A stretch of 64,000 bases of DNA from Arthrobacter sp. N199823 (GTDB lineage: Bacteria; Actinomycetota; Actinomycetes; Actinomycetales; Micrococcaceae). Where the stretch lies: positions 589,296 through 653,295 of the forward strand of contig NZ_PJIN01000002.1 of NCBI RefSeq assembly GCF_002929705.1. Direction: 5' to 3'. A model generated the notes under the pieces. The model searched no databases and was not told the origin of the DNA. It saw only the letters and a program-made list of their open reading frames with translations. The position numbers and the translations under genes were made by a program. Below are positions 16,829 through 24,118 of the stretch, piece by piece. The stretch's first letter is position 1. Every line of letters begins with the position of its first letter.

Positions 16829-16840
16829 CCTCTTCGTTTG

Positions 16841-16868
16841 GGCCGGGCCGTCTATGACGGGCCCGGCC
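16841..16868. terminator. Bidirectional terminator between convergent genes
   Basis: A stem of about 12 bp with a single bulge and a TAT loop, built on GGCCGGGC and GCCCGGCC. It sits between the DUF3817 stop (16828) and the stop codon of the PEP-mutase family gene (16868-16870). Neither side has a long T run. Confidence 0.6.
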
Positions 16869-17668
16869 TAATGTTCCCCGGCTCCCGGGCCGTCCGAGCC
16901 ACGGAACGCCAGCAGCTGCGCCTGCATCGTCCAGTAAGAGGTGGCCGCCGGCGGTTGGTGGCCGTCGCGCAAGGCATTGACAGCTTCGACGGCGGAATCC
17001 ACGGCGCGGCGGTACGGCAGTGAACCGGAACTGACCCGCCGTACGCCCAAGTCCCCGAGCTCGGCAAGCGTCAGTGTGGGATGCGCCAGGACGTTGACAG
17101 GCAGGCTGATCCCGGCTGTGATGGCCCGGATGTCTGCCGGGGAGCTGAGCCCGGGAACAAAAATTCCGTCGGCCCCGGCATCTGCGTAGCACCGGGCGCG
17201 GGCCAGGACGTCCTTGACAGTGGCCTGCTCGGAGAACCAGAAATTGTCCACGCGTGCATTGATGAAAACACTCGGGCTGCGTTCCTTGACCGCGGCAATT
17301 TTGCCGGCAAAGGTGGCCGGATCCACCAGTAGCCCCTCCGTGCTGTCCTCCAGATTGATCCCGGCCACGCCCAGCGCTGCCAGCTCAGCCACTAAGTCAG
17401 CCACTTCGCCGGCATCCTCGGAGTAGCCGTCCTCTGAGTCGACGGTGACATGGGCAGGCAAATTCTGCAGTTCCGCGGCGAGTTTAGCGCTGGCCAGCTT
17501 ACTGGAGCGGCCGCCGTCGGGCATTCCAGCGCTGGCGGCAATGCCGAAGCTGGTGGTGCCCACAGCGGGATATCCGGAAGCCGCGAAGGCCAGCGCTGAG
17601 CCCACATCCCAGGCGTTGGGCAGCAGGAGCGGTGTGTCGCCCTGGTGGAGTTCTAGAAACGTCGCCAT
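16868..17668 (-). CDS. Isocitrate lyase/PEP mutase superfamily protein
   Basis: About 266 residues of a TIM-barrel C-C lyase or mutase. LPNAWDVGSALAFAASGYPA is the conserved start, TTSFGIAASAGMPDGG the first substrate loop, VDSEDGYSEDAGEVADLV the metal-binding strand, GINLEDSTEGLL the next, and GADGIFVPGLSSPADIRAI a later strand. Carboxyphosphonoenolpyruvate mutase-like annotations are common but untested for this subgroup. ATG 17668 is chosen because GGGA is 6 nt upstream; ATG at 17674 and an in-frame start at 17719 lie further upstream. Confidence 0.85.
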   Translation of the reverse strand: MATFLELHQGDTPLLLPNAWDVGSALAFAASGYPAVGTTSFGIAASAGMPDGGRSSKLASAKLAAELQNLPAHVTVDSEDGYSEDAGEVADLVAELAALGVAGINLEDSTEGLLVDPATFAGKIAAVKERSPSVFINARVDNFWFSEQATVKDVLARARCYADAGADGIFVPGLSSPADIRAITAGISLPVNVLAHPTLTLAELGDLGVRRVSSGSLPYRRAVDSAVEAVNALRDGHQPPAATSYWTMQAQLLAFRGSDGPGAGEH

Positions 17669-17863
17669 GGTCATTCCCAACTGCGCACCCGACTGGTCAC
17701 CCGTCTGTGCGCAAGGCATTGTGGACTGTCCACGAGTCTACAAGCGCAGGGTTGCTGGCGGCAGGCTTCGGCTGGTGCCATCGTGGCCAGCCCGGCCATC
17801 CGCCGTCGAGCGTTAAATCCGTTACATCGTTACATCACTGCACAGCCGGAGTCCGGCAGCACC

Positions 17864-18889
17864 CTATTCGTTGGCGGCGTAGGGGTTGACGGTTCTGCCC
17901 TCGAACGGAGTGAACCAGGCGGAAACGTCCAAGTTCGCCATGCCCATGGATGCCACGGCCGGGTCGTTGCCGATGCCGTCCAGCTCCGGGACATACAGCA
18001 GCTCGTGGTCAAGATCCTCGAACAACATGTCCTCGGCCGTGGAGCGCCAGTCCTCGGCGAGACCTAAGTTGGGCAACAAGTCCGCCAGCACTTCCACCTG
18101 GTCAAGGACCAGCTTCAACGCCAATTCCTGGGCTACGCAGGCGGGTGCTTCGAATGCTGTTGCCAGCGCGGTGCCGAGATCAAAGGCCACAGCTAGGAAG
18201 CGCTGGGCAAACAGCGGGCCGTAGCTGGCACCCTGCAGCGGGGGCAGGGCCGAGATCTGGGTGGTCTCAGCGGCGTCTTCCGGGTTTTGCCGAAGAATTG
18301 AAACATCGTCCAGGAGTTCATCGATGAACGTCTCGTAAGCCCAGTGGATGGCGCCGCGGAGAACGGTGGCCTCCCGCAGTCGGCTGGCCGTCAGTGCGGG
18401 AACGGTTTCCTCTGGGTCGCAACCCAGGCGTTCAAGGTCCAGGCCGGGCAACTTGGCTGCCGCCGCAAGGATCGTGTTGAGCCAGTCCTCTTCGCTCTCT
18501 TCGATCTCATCACCGGAATCCTCATGCTCGGCGGTGTCGGTGACGGTGTCGGCATCGTCGAAGACTCCGCCCTTCCCAGCGACGTCGCCAAAGGCCTCGC
18601 TCTCCCCAACAAAGTCGCCGTCGGGTTCGCCATCCGGTCCCTCCAGCCACATGGTTGCACCTACTGCCAGAACACCCGGAATGGCGCCCACTACCTCGGA
18701 CGGTTCTACCAGCATCATTAGCGCAGCGTCGGCTCCTTCGCTGGCCTGCTCCAGCATTCCTGCCAAGGTTTCCGGGTCCGCTCCGGCGTTCTCTTGCGCC
18801 CACGAGCGGGCGTGGGCCTGTACCGCGCCGGCGTTGGTGAATTCAAGGTCTAGTTCTAGATGCAGTCGTGCTGTGCGGGAGGTATCCAT
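17864..18889 (-). CDS. Hypothetical acidic protein, family not recognised
   Basis: 341 residues, no signal peptide or membrane segment. The first 80 residues include a possible small globular part (SRTARLHLELDLEFTNAGAV). Residues about 85-140 form a strongly acidic linker rich in Asp, Glu and Gly. A helical domain follows from WLNTILAAAAKLPGL to the end, with EATVLRGAIHWAYETFIDEL, FAQRFLAVAFDLGTALATAF and EQELALKLVLDQVEVLADLL-like segments. The acidic linker separating two folded parts suggests a cytosolic adaptor or interaction protein; no catalytic motif is visible. It follows the LAL regulator gene on the same strand after 105 bp and could be co-transcribed with it. Confidence 0.7.
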   Translation of the reverse strand: MDTSRTARLHLELDLEFTNAGAVQAHARSWAQENAGADPETLAGMLEQASEGADAALMMLVEPSEVVGAIPGVLAVGATMWLEGPDGEPDGDFVGESEAFGDVAGKGGVFDDADTVTDTAEHEDSGDEIEESEEDWLNTILAAAAKLPGLDLERLGCDPEETVPALTASRLREATVLRGAIHWAYETFIDELLDDVSILRQNPEDAAETTQISALPPLQGASYGPLFAQRFLAVAFDLGTALATAFEAPACVAQELALKLVLDQVEVLADLLPNLGLAEDWRSTAEDMLFEDLDHELLYVPELDGIGNDPAVASMGMANLDVSAWFTPFEGRTVNPYAANE

Positions 18890-18994
18890 GCAGGAAAGCC
18901 TATCCCGCCATTGCGCCCTGCCGCCCGCATCGCGTCACTGGTAACGAGTTGGGGCGGTTGTGGCGGTTGGCGGCACAGGCGTCACGGAACCGTG

Positions 18995-21943
18995 TCAGCT
19001 GGAGGGCCGCGGCGTCACCTCTAACGGGCGGGTGGCTAGGCGGGACAGGTCCAAGCGGTTGGCGGCCCCGGTTTTGCGCAGCATGTTTGAGATATGCGAG
19101 CTGACGGTCTTCTCGCTGACAACGAGAGACCGGGCAATCTCACCATAGGTGCGCCCGGCTACCACGTGGTCAAGTATCTCCCGCTCCCGCGGCGTCAAAC
19201 CGGGGAGCACTTCGTAGTGGGAGCGCACGGCAACATCCGGATGACGTGTGTCGATGCGGGCCCTGACGGCTAGTTCCTCGAGCCGGCCCCGGAGCGGAGA
19301 GGCTGCCAGTTCTTCGGCCAGATCAAGCCCCCGACGCAGCCACAGGGTGGCAGTTGCGCGCTGGGTGTGGCCACGCAGCAGAATGGATTCAGCGCCCTGC
19401 CAACAACAATAAGTTTCCTCCCAGAGGAACTGCACGTCGTGGAAGGCGTCGGCTGCGGCCGTCCACTGGGCTGCGTTCTCGCTGCCAGCCCTGGCACGTC
19501 CAAGTTCCGCTGCGTACCAGTGGTTGAAGGCAGCCAACTGCTGCCGGGACAGGGCAGAATTGTAGCCCTCGTCGGAAACGACCTGTGGGAACCGCGCCTC
19601 CAGGTCATTGAGCAGGGCCAACAGCTCCGCGGTTGGATGTGCGCCGTCCTGAGCCTGCCGGATCCTGTCGGCGAGAGCCCGGGCGGCCAGCGGGATCAAC
19701 CACTCGCACATGGTTGGCGGCGCTCCGGCAGTGCACGCCCCATACATGGCTGCGTCATAGGCGGCTTCCAGTTTCCCCGCGGCAAGGAGCACCTCAGCAC
19801 GGACGGCGTCAAAACTCAGGTTCAGGAAGGCCACATTGGTGGCGTACAGCTCTTCCGCGCGGGCGAGGTGTGCCTCCGCCTCATCTTGTCTGCCCTGCCA
19901 GGCCGCGAGTCTTGCCGCTACGAGGCGGGTATCGACGTCGGCCATGACCCCGGGATCCCTGCCCAAGGCAAGGCGGAGGGCTTTGGCGCAGTCACGCCAG
20001 CGGCCCACGGCTAAATAGCTGGCCGCCTCGTTCGCGGCCAGTTTGGCGACGTAGGTATGCGGGGCGCTCAGGTCGAGAAGTTGCTGGCGCCCGGTGCTCA
20101 TGAGCTCGGCAAACGCCAGGCTTGACCAGCATTCAGTGGCGTTGGCCCGCCACATTGTGGCATGGACGAATGCCCAGAAATCGCGGGCCGCCACAGCTGC
20201 GTGCACACCCCTGGTTGCGAAGCCGATGGCTGCTGTGGCCCGGTCAGCAAAAACGGCGGCCATGGCGTTTGCCGTCAATGCGTAGCTCAAGGCGCGCTGG
20301 TTCCCGGCAGCCTCTGCAACGGCGAGTGCCCGCCCGGCGCAGGCCGCAGCCTCGGTATCGTCATGCCACAGCCCGGCATGGGCGAGCTCGGCCAGCGCGA
20401 GCCCATGCTGCCAACTGCCCGGCTCGACGGCGGCCAGCAGCACCGCCTTGCGTGCATCCTCGACGGGGAGAAAAGCCTTGCCCGTTGAAAAACGCAGAAG
20501 GCTGCGGCGCACCCACAGTTCAGCTTTCGCCAAAGTCGCGGCACCGCCGTCGGGCAGGTCAAGAAGAGCCTCCACCGCAACAAGCTCCTCCTCCAGCTGG
20601 CCCGTTTCCTCGGCCGCCGCCCGCAGCAGCGCCCACAGCTGCGCAAAACTCTCCTGCGCTTCGGGAACACTGCTGCGCAAGGTGAGGGCGCGGCGGATCA
20701 AACGCAGCATTTCGGCCGCACCGCCAACCTCTCCTGCAGCAGCCGAGGCCCGCAAGGCCGCATGGAACGCGGCCGCGGCATGGCCGGCCGCATAGTGATG
20801 GTCGGCCAGGGCCGCCAGTGCTTGGAAGTCCGGAGGGTTTTGTCCGGACAGCTGGTCCTCGTAGTGTTGCGCAATCACCGCATGCCAGCTCCGGCGCTGA
20901 TCACCATCGAGTTCCTGTAGGAGGGCCTCGGCAATCATTGGGTGGTGGAACCACCAGAGGGTGGCGTCGGGTCCACAGTCCAGAATGCCTGCGGCGGCGC
21001 TTTCGTGCAGGAGTGCCAACGCGCCGCCGGACCGCCGTTCGGTTGGGTCCATGGCGTGGTCCACTGCGGGCATCAGGGTCTCCAGCTCATGTGCCCCGAT
21101 GGGGCGCCCATCCACAGCCATGAACTGGGTCAGCGTCTGGGCGCCGGGGGATAAGGCAACCCACGAACGCAGTACCGCCACCTTCAGGTCTGCGGGCAGC
21201 TCGCTGGGCAGGTGGCGTGAGCCCGTGTGGACACCGGCAACAACCAGCCGGTTGAGGTAGGCGTTTCCGCCGGTGTGGTTGAACACGTCCTGGACCAGGC
21301 TTTGGTGTGGCGGGCCGCCCATCAGGCCCGCCAACTGGAGCCCGGTGTTGAGCCGGTCCAGCGGGCCCAGCGCCATCCATTCCACACGTGGCAGGCGGCG
21401 GATGTCGGCGAGCCAGCGCAGCAGCCTGTTCCCCGCGCCGGGCTCGCCGTTTCTCAGGGTGGCAATGAGGGCTAGGCGTCTCTCGGCTGGCCCGGCAATG
21501 AGGTACATCAATACATCCAAGGTGCTGAGGTCTGCCCAGTGGAGGTCGTCGATAACGAGCACCACGGGACGCAAGGGACACAGCTGGTCCAGCCACGCAT
21601 CAATGATGACAGGGATATCCGGGTGCGCCTGGCCGGAAATGATGTTCGTGGGGTGTTCCACACCGTCAACGTGCGGGGCGTTCCGGAATGCGGTGCGCAG
21701 GGCTAGGAAGGGCACGCTCATGGAGGCCAAGGGCAGGGCCGTACCTGAGAAGATCCATGGTGCCGAGCCGGCCGCGCGGCACGCTTGCTGCACCAAAGCG
21801 GTCTTCCCCACACCAGCGTCACCGGAGATGAGCAGGCTTCGGGCAGACCCGGAGGCTGCAGTGTCAAGAAATGTCCTCAGGGCAGCCAGCTGCGCGGCCC
21901 GCCCGACGATTCCGTCCCCTTCTGTTCCCGTGATTCCCTCCAC
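18995..21943 (-). CDS. LuxR-family ATP-dependent regulator (LAL type, MalT-like)
   Basis: 982 residues. The N-terminal STAND ATPase has Walker A ISGDAGVGKTALVQQA near residue 40 and Walker B VVLVIDDLHWADLSTLDVL near 130. A long helical TPR-like middle (about 330-880) is rich in Ala-Leu repeats. The C-terminal LuxR helix-turn-helix is LTPREREILDHVVAGRTYGE followed by IARSLVVSEKTVSSHISNML. Large LAL proteins are usually signal-gated activators of a neighbouring operon. The gene is divergent from a small secreted protein (22089), with 145 bp between the starts, and precedes the unrecognised acidic protein on its own strand. Confidence 0.9.
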   Translation of the reverse strand: MEGITGTEGDGIVGRAAQLAALRTFLDTAASGSARSLLISGDAGVGKTALVQQACRAAGSAPWIFSGTALPLASMSVPFLALRTAFRNAPHVDGVEHPTNIISGQAHPDIPVIIDAWLDQLCPLRPVVLVIDDLHWADLSTLDVLMYLIAGPAERRLALIATLRNGEPGAGNRLLRWLADIRRLPRVEWMALGPLDRLNTGLQLAGLMGGPPHQSLVQDVFNHTGGNAYLNRLVVAGVHTGSRHLPSELPADLKVAVLRSWVALSPGAQTLTQFMAVDGRPIGAHELETLMPAVDHAMDPTERRSGGALALLHESAAAGILDCGPDATLWWFHHPMIAEALLQELDGDQRRSWHAVIAQHYEDQLSGQNPPDFQALAALADHHYAAGHAAAAFHAALRASAAAGEVGGAAEMLRLIRRALTLRSSVPEAQESFAQLWALLRAAAEETGQLEEELVAVEALLDLPDGGAATLAKAELWVRRSLLRFSTGKAFLPVEDARKAVLLAAVEPGSWQHGLALAELAHAGLWHDDTEAAACAGRALAVAEAAGNQRALSYALTANAMAAVFADRATAAIGFATRGVHAAVAARDFWAFVHATMWRANATECWSSLAFAELMSTGRQQLLDLSAPHTYVAKLAANEAASYLAVGRWRDCAKALRLALGRDPGVMADVDTRLVAARLAAWQGRQDEAEAHLARAEELYATNVAFLNLSFDAVRAEVLLAAGKLEAAYDAAMYGACTAGAPPTMCEWLIPLAARALADRIRQAQDGAHPTAELLALLNDLEARFPQVVSDEGYNSALSRQQLAAFNHWYAAELGRARAGSENAAQWTAAADAFHDVQFLWEETYCCWQGAESILLRGHTQRATATLWLRRGLDLAEELAASPLRGRLEELAVRARIDTRHPDVAVRSHYEVLPGLTPREREILDHVVAGRTYGEIARSLVVSEKTVSSHISNMLRKTGAANRLDLSRLATRPLEVTPRPSS

Positions 21944-22088
21944 GACTCATTTTCCCACGCCACACGCCGTCGTGTCCTGAAAATCTGAGGATGGAAATGG
22001 AGTTTCTCAGGGGTCTGCCCGGATGCCGGCGGGTACACCGCGAGTCACAGTTGAAGTACGAGAAATAGCCCGCCAAGGAGGCAGCATC

Positions 22089-22325
22089 ATGAACACTTCG
22101 CATCAGGGGCGCCGATGGACCGGAGCAGCCGTTGCAGCCCTGCTGCTGGCCACCGCCATGGCGGCACCGGCCTCGGCCAGACTGGATCCAGGCGGCCCTC
22201 CGGTCGACAACACGCAGCACGTGTCCCCGCAATGTCTGCTGCAACGGATTGACCAGCAGCTAGTCCGCTGCGACAGCCTCACCGGGGGAGGGGTACCTGC
22301 CGCATCTTGGGTTCCGGAGCAATAG
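22089..22325 (+). CDS. Small secreted protein
   Basis: 78 residues. ATG 22089 follows AAGGAGG at good spacing (CAAGGAGGCAGCATC). The N-terminus is a typical Sec signal peptide: basic SHQGRRW, hydrophobic AAVAALLLATAMA, cleavage after APASA. The mature chain of about 46 residues has two Cys (QCLLQRIDQQLVRCDSL, likely one disulfide) and ends GVPAASWVPEQ. I recall a group of short actinobacterial exported proteins with the pattern C-L-x-RI-x-x-Q-x-VRCD-x-LTG-x-GVPA, all uncharacterised; that comparison is from memory. Divergent from the LAL regulator, and followed by a very strong terminator, so it forms its own short transcript. Confidence 0.8.
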   Translation: MNTSHQGRRWTGAAVAALLLATAMAAPASARLDPGGPPVDNTQHVSPQCLLQRIDQQLVRCDSLTGGGVPAASWVPEQ

Positions 22326-22370
22326 CGGGCCACCCCTGGCGAATCACCGGATGCCGCGGCCCGGTCGCTC

Positions 22371-22421
22371 ACGCAGGGCACCGGCAGACCTGATGTACTC
22401 AGGTCTGCCGGTGCCCTGCGT
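22371..22421 (+). terminator. Strong intrinsic terminator of the small secreted protein gene
   Basis: Perfect 23-bp stem (22371-22393 with 22399-22421), 5-nt loop TGTAC, followed by TTTTTC. It lies 45 bp after the stop codon and isolates the gene from the micro-ORF region. Confidence 0.9.
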
Positions 22422-22618
22422 TTTTCGAAAAACCGAGCGGATGGTGATGCGAGAAGATCTCGATCTGAGGGAGGGATTTCTGGCCTGCGATGACAATAAA
22501 AAAGAAATAATGAAAATTATTACACTGCGGACTGGATTTATGTAGACATTCTGCTGTAGCTTATCTAGTAGTCCCCGACGAGTCGTCCGGGATGTCCGCG
22601 TGCAACTGAAGGGAGGCC

Positions 22619-22702
22619 ATGATGTTTACAAATATCAAGTCCGGAATTATCGGATCTCATCATGCCTTTACTGGCACGCCCGACAACCGCTGGCACATCT
22701 AA
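22619..22702 (+). CDS. Micro-ORF 1, 27-residue peptide
   Basis: Two successive ATG codons follow GAAGGGAGGCC, a near-perfect Shine-Dalgarno. The peptide is MMFTNIKSGIIGSHHAFTG followed by TPDNRWHI; it is neutral to slightly basic, with a His-His pair and a C-terminal Trp-His-Ile. No known family is recognised. The flanking DNA is AT-rich for this genome (22495-22560 upstream) and no other gene explains the stretch. Product status is inferred only from the ribosome binding site and from its setting beside two similar micro-ORFs. Confidence 0.45.
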   Translation: MMFTNIKSGIIGSHHAFTGTPDNRWHI

Positions 22703-23028
22703 CCACTGTCACAGCGTAGGGCCGCCACCGTAAGGCTGTTCGGCCAGTGCTGCATTTATGCGGCCACCTTCGGACCGATGATCCGGGTCATTCACCGCAA
22801 TTACAGCTCGTAAAATTTCTGCACCTCAACTGCGTTGTGAGGGCTCAAATGCTGCATCTGCGGGAACCCCTAATGTCCTGGTCCGATCAATTCGTACAAA
22901 ACAAATCGCGCATTTTTGTGCTCTTATGACGCCATTTTTCGTTTATTCAATAAAAGAGAAGAAGGCTTTATTTGCCGCGCCCCAATATGTCCACTTATTC
23001 ACATCCAGCGCCGAAAGGAGGTGTCATT

Positions 23029-23160
23029 ATGAGTCCCAAGCCCCGCAGATCGTCCATCAAGCGAGTCTTCTTCACGCCTGTAGACCAGGAAAAGTTCAAC
23101 CAGATGCGCGAGCGTCAGTATCGCGAGATCATTCGAGTTGACCTCTTCAATATCCGGTAG
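23029..23160 (+). CDS. Micro-ORF 2, 43-residue basic peptide
   Basis: The ATG is preceded by AAAGGAGGTG, a full complement of the 16S anti-Shine-Dalgarno, at optimal spacing. The peptide starts MSPKPRRSSIKRVFFTPVDQ and continues EKFNQMRERQYREIIRVDL to FNIR. It is strongly basic (about eight Arg and four Lys) and its middle could form an amphipathic helix. A nucleic-acid or membrane partner would fit, but no family is recognised. The stop is 58 bp upstream of micro-ORF 3. Confidence 0.55.
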   Translation: MSPKPRRSSIKRVFFTPVDQEKFNQMRERQYREIIRVDLFNIR

Positions 23161-23218
23161 TCTCCGCTGCCACTCAAGCGGTGCCGGCGACGGCGCCTCA
23201 CTGAAAGGAGGCACCGAA

Positions 23219-23329
23219 ATGACCATTACACATTTCGATTTCCTCATCCCGTACCTGGGGGCAGAGCATCATGCCCCAGGCGGACACCGTGAACAGCCCG
23301 TGCTGATATGCACGGGCTGTTTCGTTTAA
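23219..23329 (+). CDS. Micro-ORF 3, 36 residues, overlapping tandem hairpins
   Basis: ATG preceded by GAAAGGAGGCACCGAA, again a near-perfect ribosome binding site. It reads MTITHFDFLIPYLGAEHHAP then GGHREQ, and the last ten codons run through the terminator hairpin at 23292-23321. A second hairpin (23254-23280, CCTGGGG and CCCCAGG arms with one bulge) lies inside the frame just before it. Either a real peptide whose 3' end doubles as terminator, or a translated leader whose ribosome position affects the hairpins. LGAEHHAP faintly echoes IGSHHAF of micro-ORF 1. Confidence 0.45.
   Translation: MTITHFDFLIPYLGAEHHAPGGHREQPVLICTGCFV
23292..23321 (+). terminator. Intrinsic terminator ending the micro-ORF region
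   Basis: A 12-bp stem AACAGCCCGTGC/GCACGGGCTGTT with loop TGATAT, followed by TCGTTT. It separates the micro-ORF transcript from the esterase operon. Confidence 0.8.
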
Positions 23330-23388
23330 CTATTGCGCGCGAACGCCGAGGGTCTCATCGCTGTCCGAGGGTCAACTTCCCTAGGTGA

Positions 23389-23419
23389 TACTTGAAGCTA
23401 CAAGTAAAGGGTGTATCTT
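23389..23419 (+). promoter_or_regulatory. Promoter with MarR-type palindromic operator
   Basis: TACTTG-N6-CAAGTA (23389-23406) is a perfect inverted repeat. It overlaps a -35 TTGAAG (23392-23397) that is 16 bp from a -10 TATCTT (23414-23419). The start would fall near 23426, about 42 nt before the esterase ATG. The ACTTG/CAAGT half-sites also occur several times in front of the MarR gene at 28.8 kb, so that regulator is a candidate. Confidence 0.6.
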
Positions 23420-23467
23420 TAGAACAAAGGCCCCGTGCAGCGGCTGGCCACTACCCAAGGAGTTTGA

Positions 23468-24118
23468 ATGAACACCACCTTGCGCGATGTGCGCTCACCT
23501 GGCTGGAGCGCCACTGATGCTCCTCAGACGCTAGTTCTGTTTCTGCACGGATACGGATCCAACGAGCACGATCTGCTCCAGTTGGCACCTGCCCTAGGCC
23601 TCGAGCTGCCGTGGGCTTCGCTACGTGCACCGCTGGATCTGGGCAATGGTGGAGCGGCATGGTTCTCAATTACCACTCCCGGAAACCCCGACGCCGCCCC
23701 GGTGGAAGAAGCCACTGAGGCGATTTGGGCCTGGATCGATAACAACGTGAACCCGGCGACTCGTGTTGTCCCCGTCGGTTTCTCGCAAGGGGGTCTCATG
23801 GCCAGCCAACTGTTGCGCACCCGGCCACAGCGCGTGGTTGCTCCGGTGGTGTTGGGCGGATTTGTTTTGGGTGCCGCACAACCTGGCGATAGCCTGCTGC
23901 TTGAACAACGCCCGGCACTCTTCTGGGGGCGAGGAGCCGAGGACCGGGTCATCGCCCCGATTGCCATCACGCGCAGTGGAGAGTTCCTGCCGGTGCACAC
24001 CACGTTGACAGAGCACGTTTACCCAGGCCTGGCGCATGGGATTAATGCGAGCGAACTTAATGATGTCCGTGACTTCATCACCCTTGAAGTAGGTGCCCAG
24101 GAGGTGGCCTCGGCATGA
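23468..24118 (+). CDS. Phospholipase/carboxylesterase family alpha/beta hydrolase
   Basis: 216 residues, cytoplasmic. VLFLHGYGSNEHDLLQLAP is the oxyanion-hole HGYG block, GFSQGGLMASQLL is the nucleophile elbow (Ser in G-F-S-Q-G), and the C-terminal PGLAHGINASEL holds the catalytic His. The charge-relay Asp is probably in RGAEDRVIAP. This is the acyl-protein thioesterase/carboxylesterase subfamily that includes MhqD of Bacillus. AAGGAG precedes the ATG. The stop overlaps the next gene's start by four bases (ATGA), so the two are translationally coupled and under the palindromic promoter at 23389. Confidence 0.9.
   Translation: MNTTLRDVRSPGWSATDAPQTLVLFLHGYGSNEHDLLQLAPALGLELPWASLRAPLDLGNGGAAWFSITTPGNPDAAPVEEATEAIWAWIDNNVNPATRVVPVGFSQGGLMASQLLRTRPQRVVAPVVLGGFVLGAAQPGDSLLLEQRPALFWGRGAEDRVIAPIAITRSGEFLPVHTTLTEHVYPGLAHGINASELNDVRDFITLEVGAQEVASA

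Noticed and set aside
22441-22545. 34-codon frame immediately after the terminator at 22371-22421
   Set aside because: No ribosome binding site, and no promoter between the terminator and the start.
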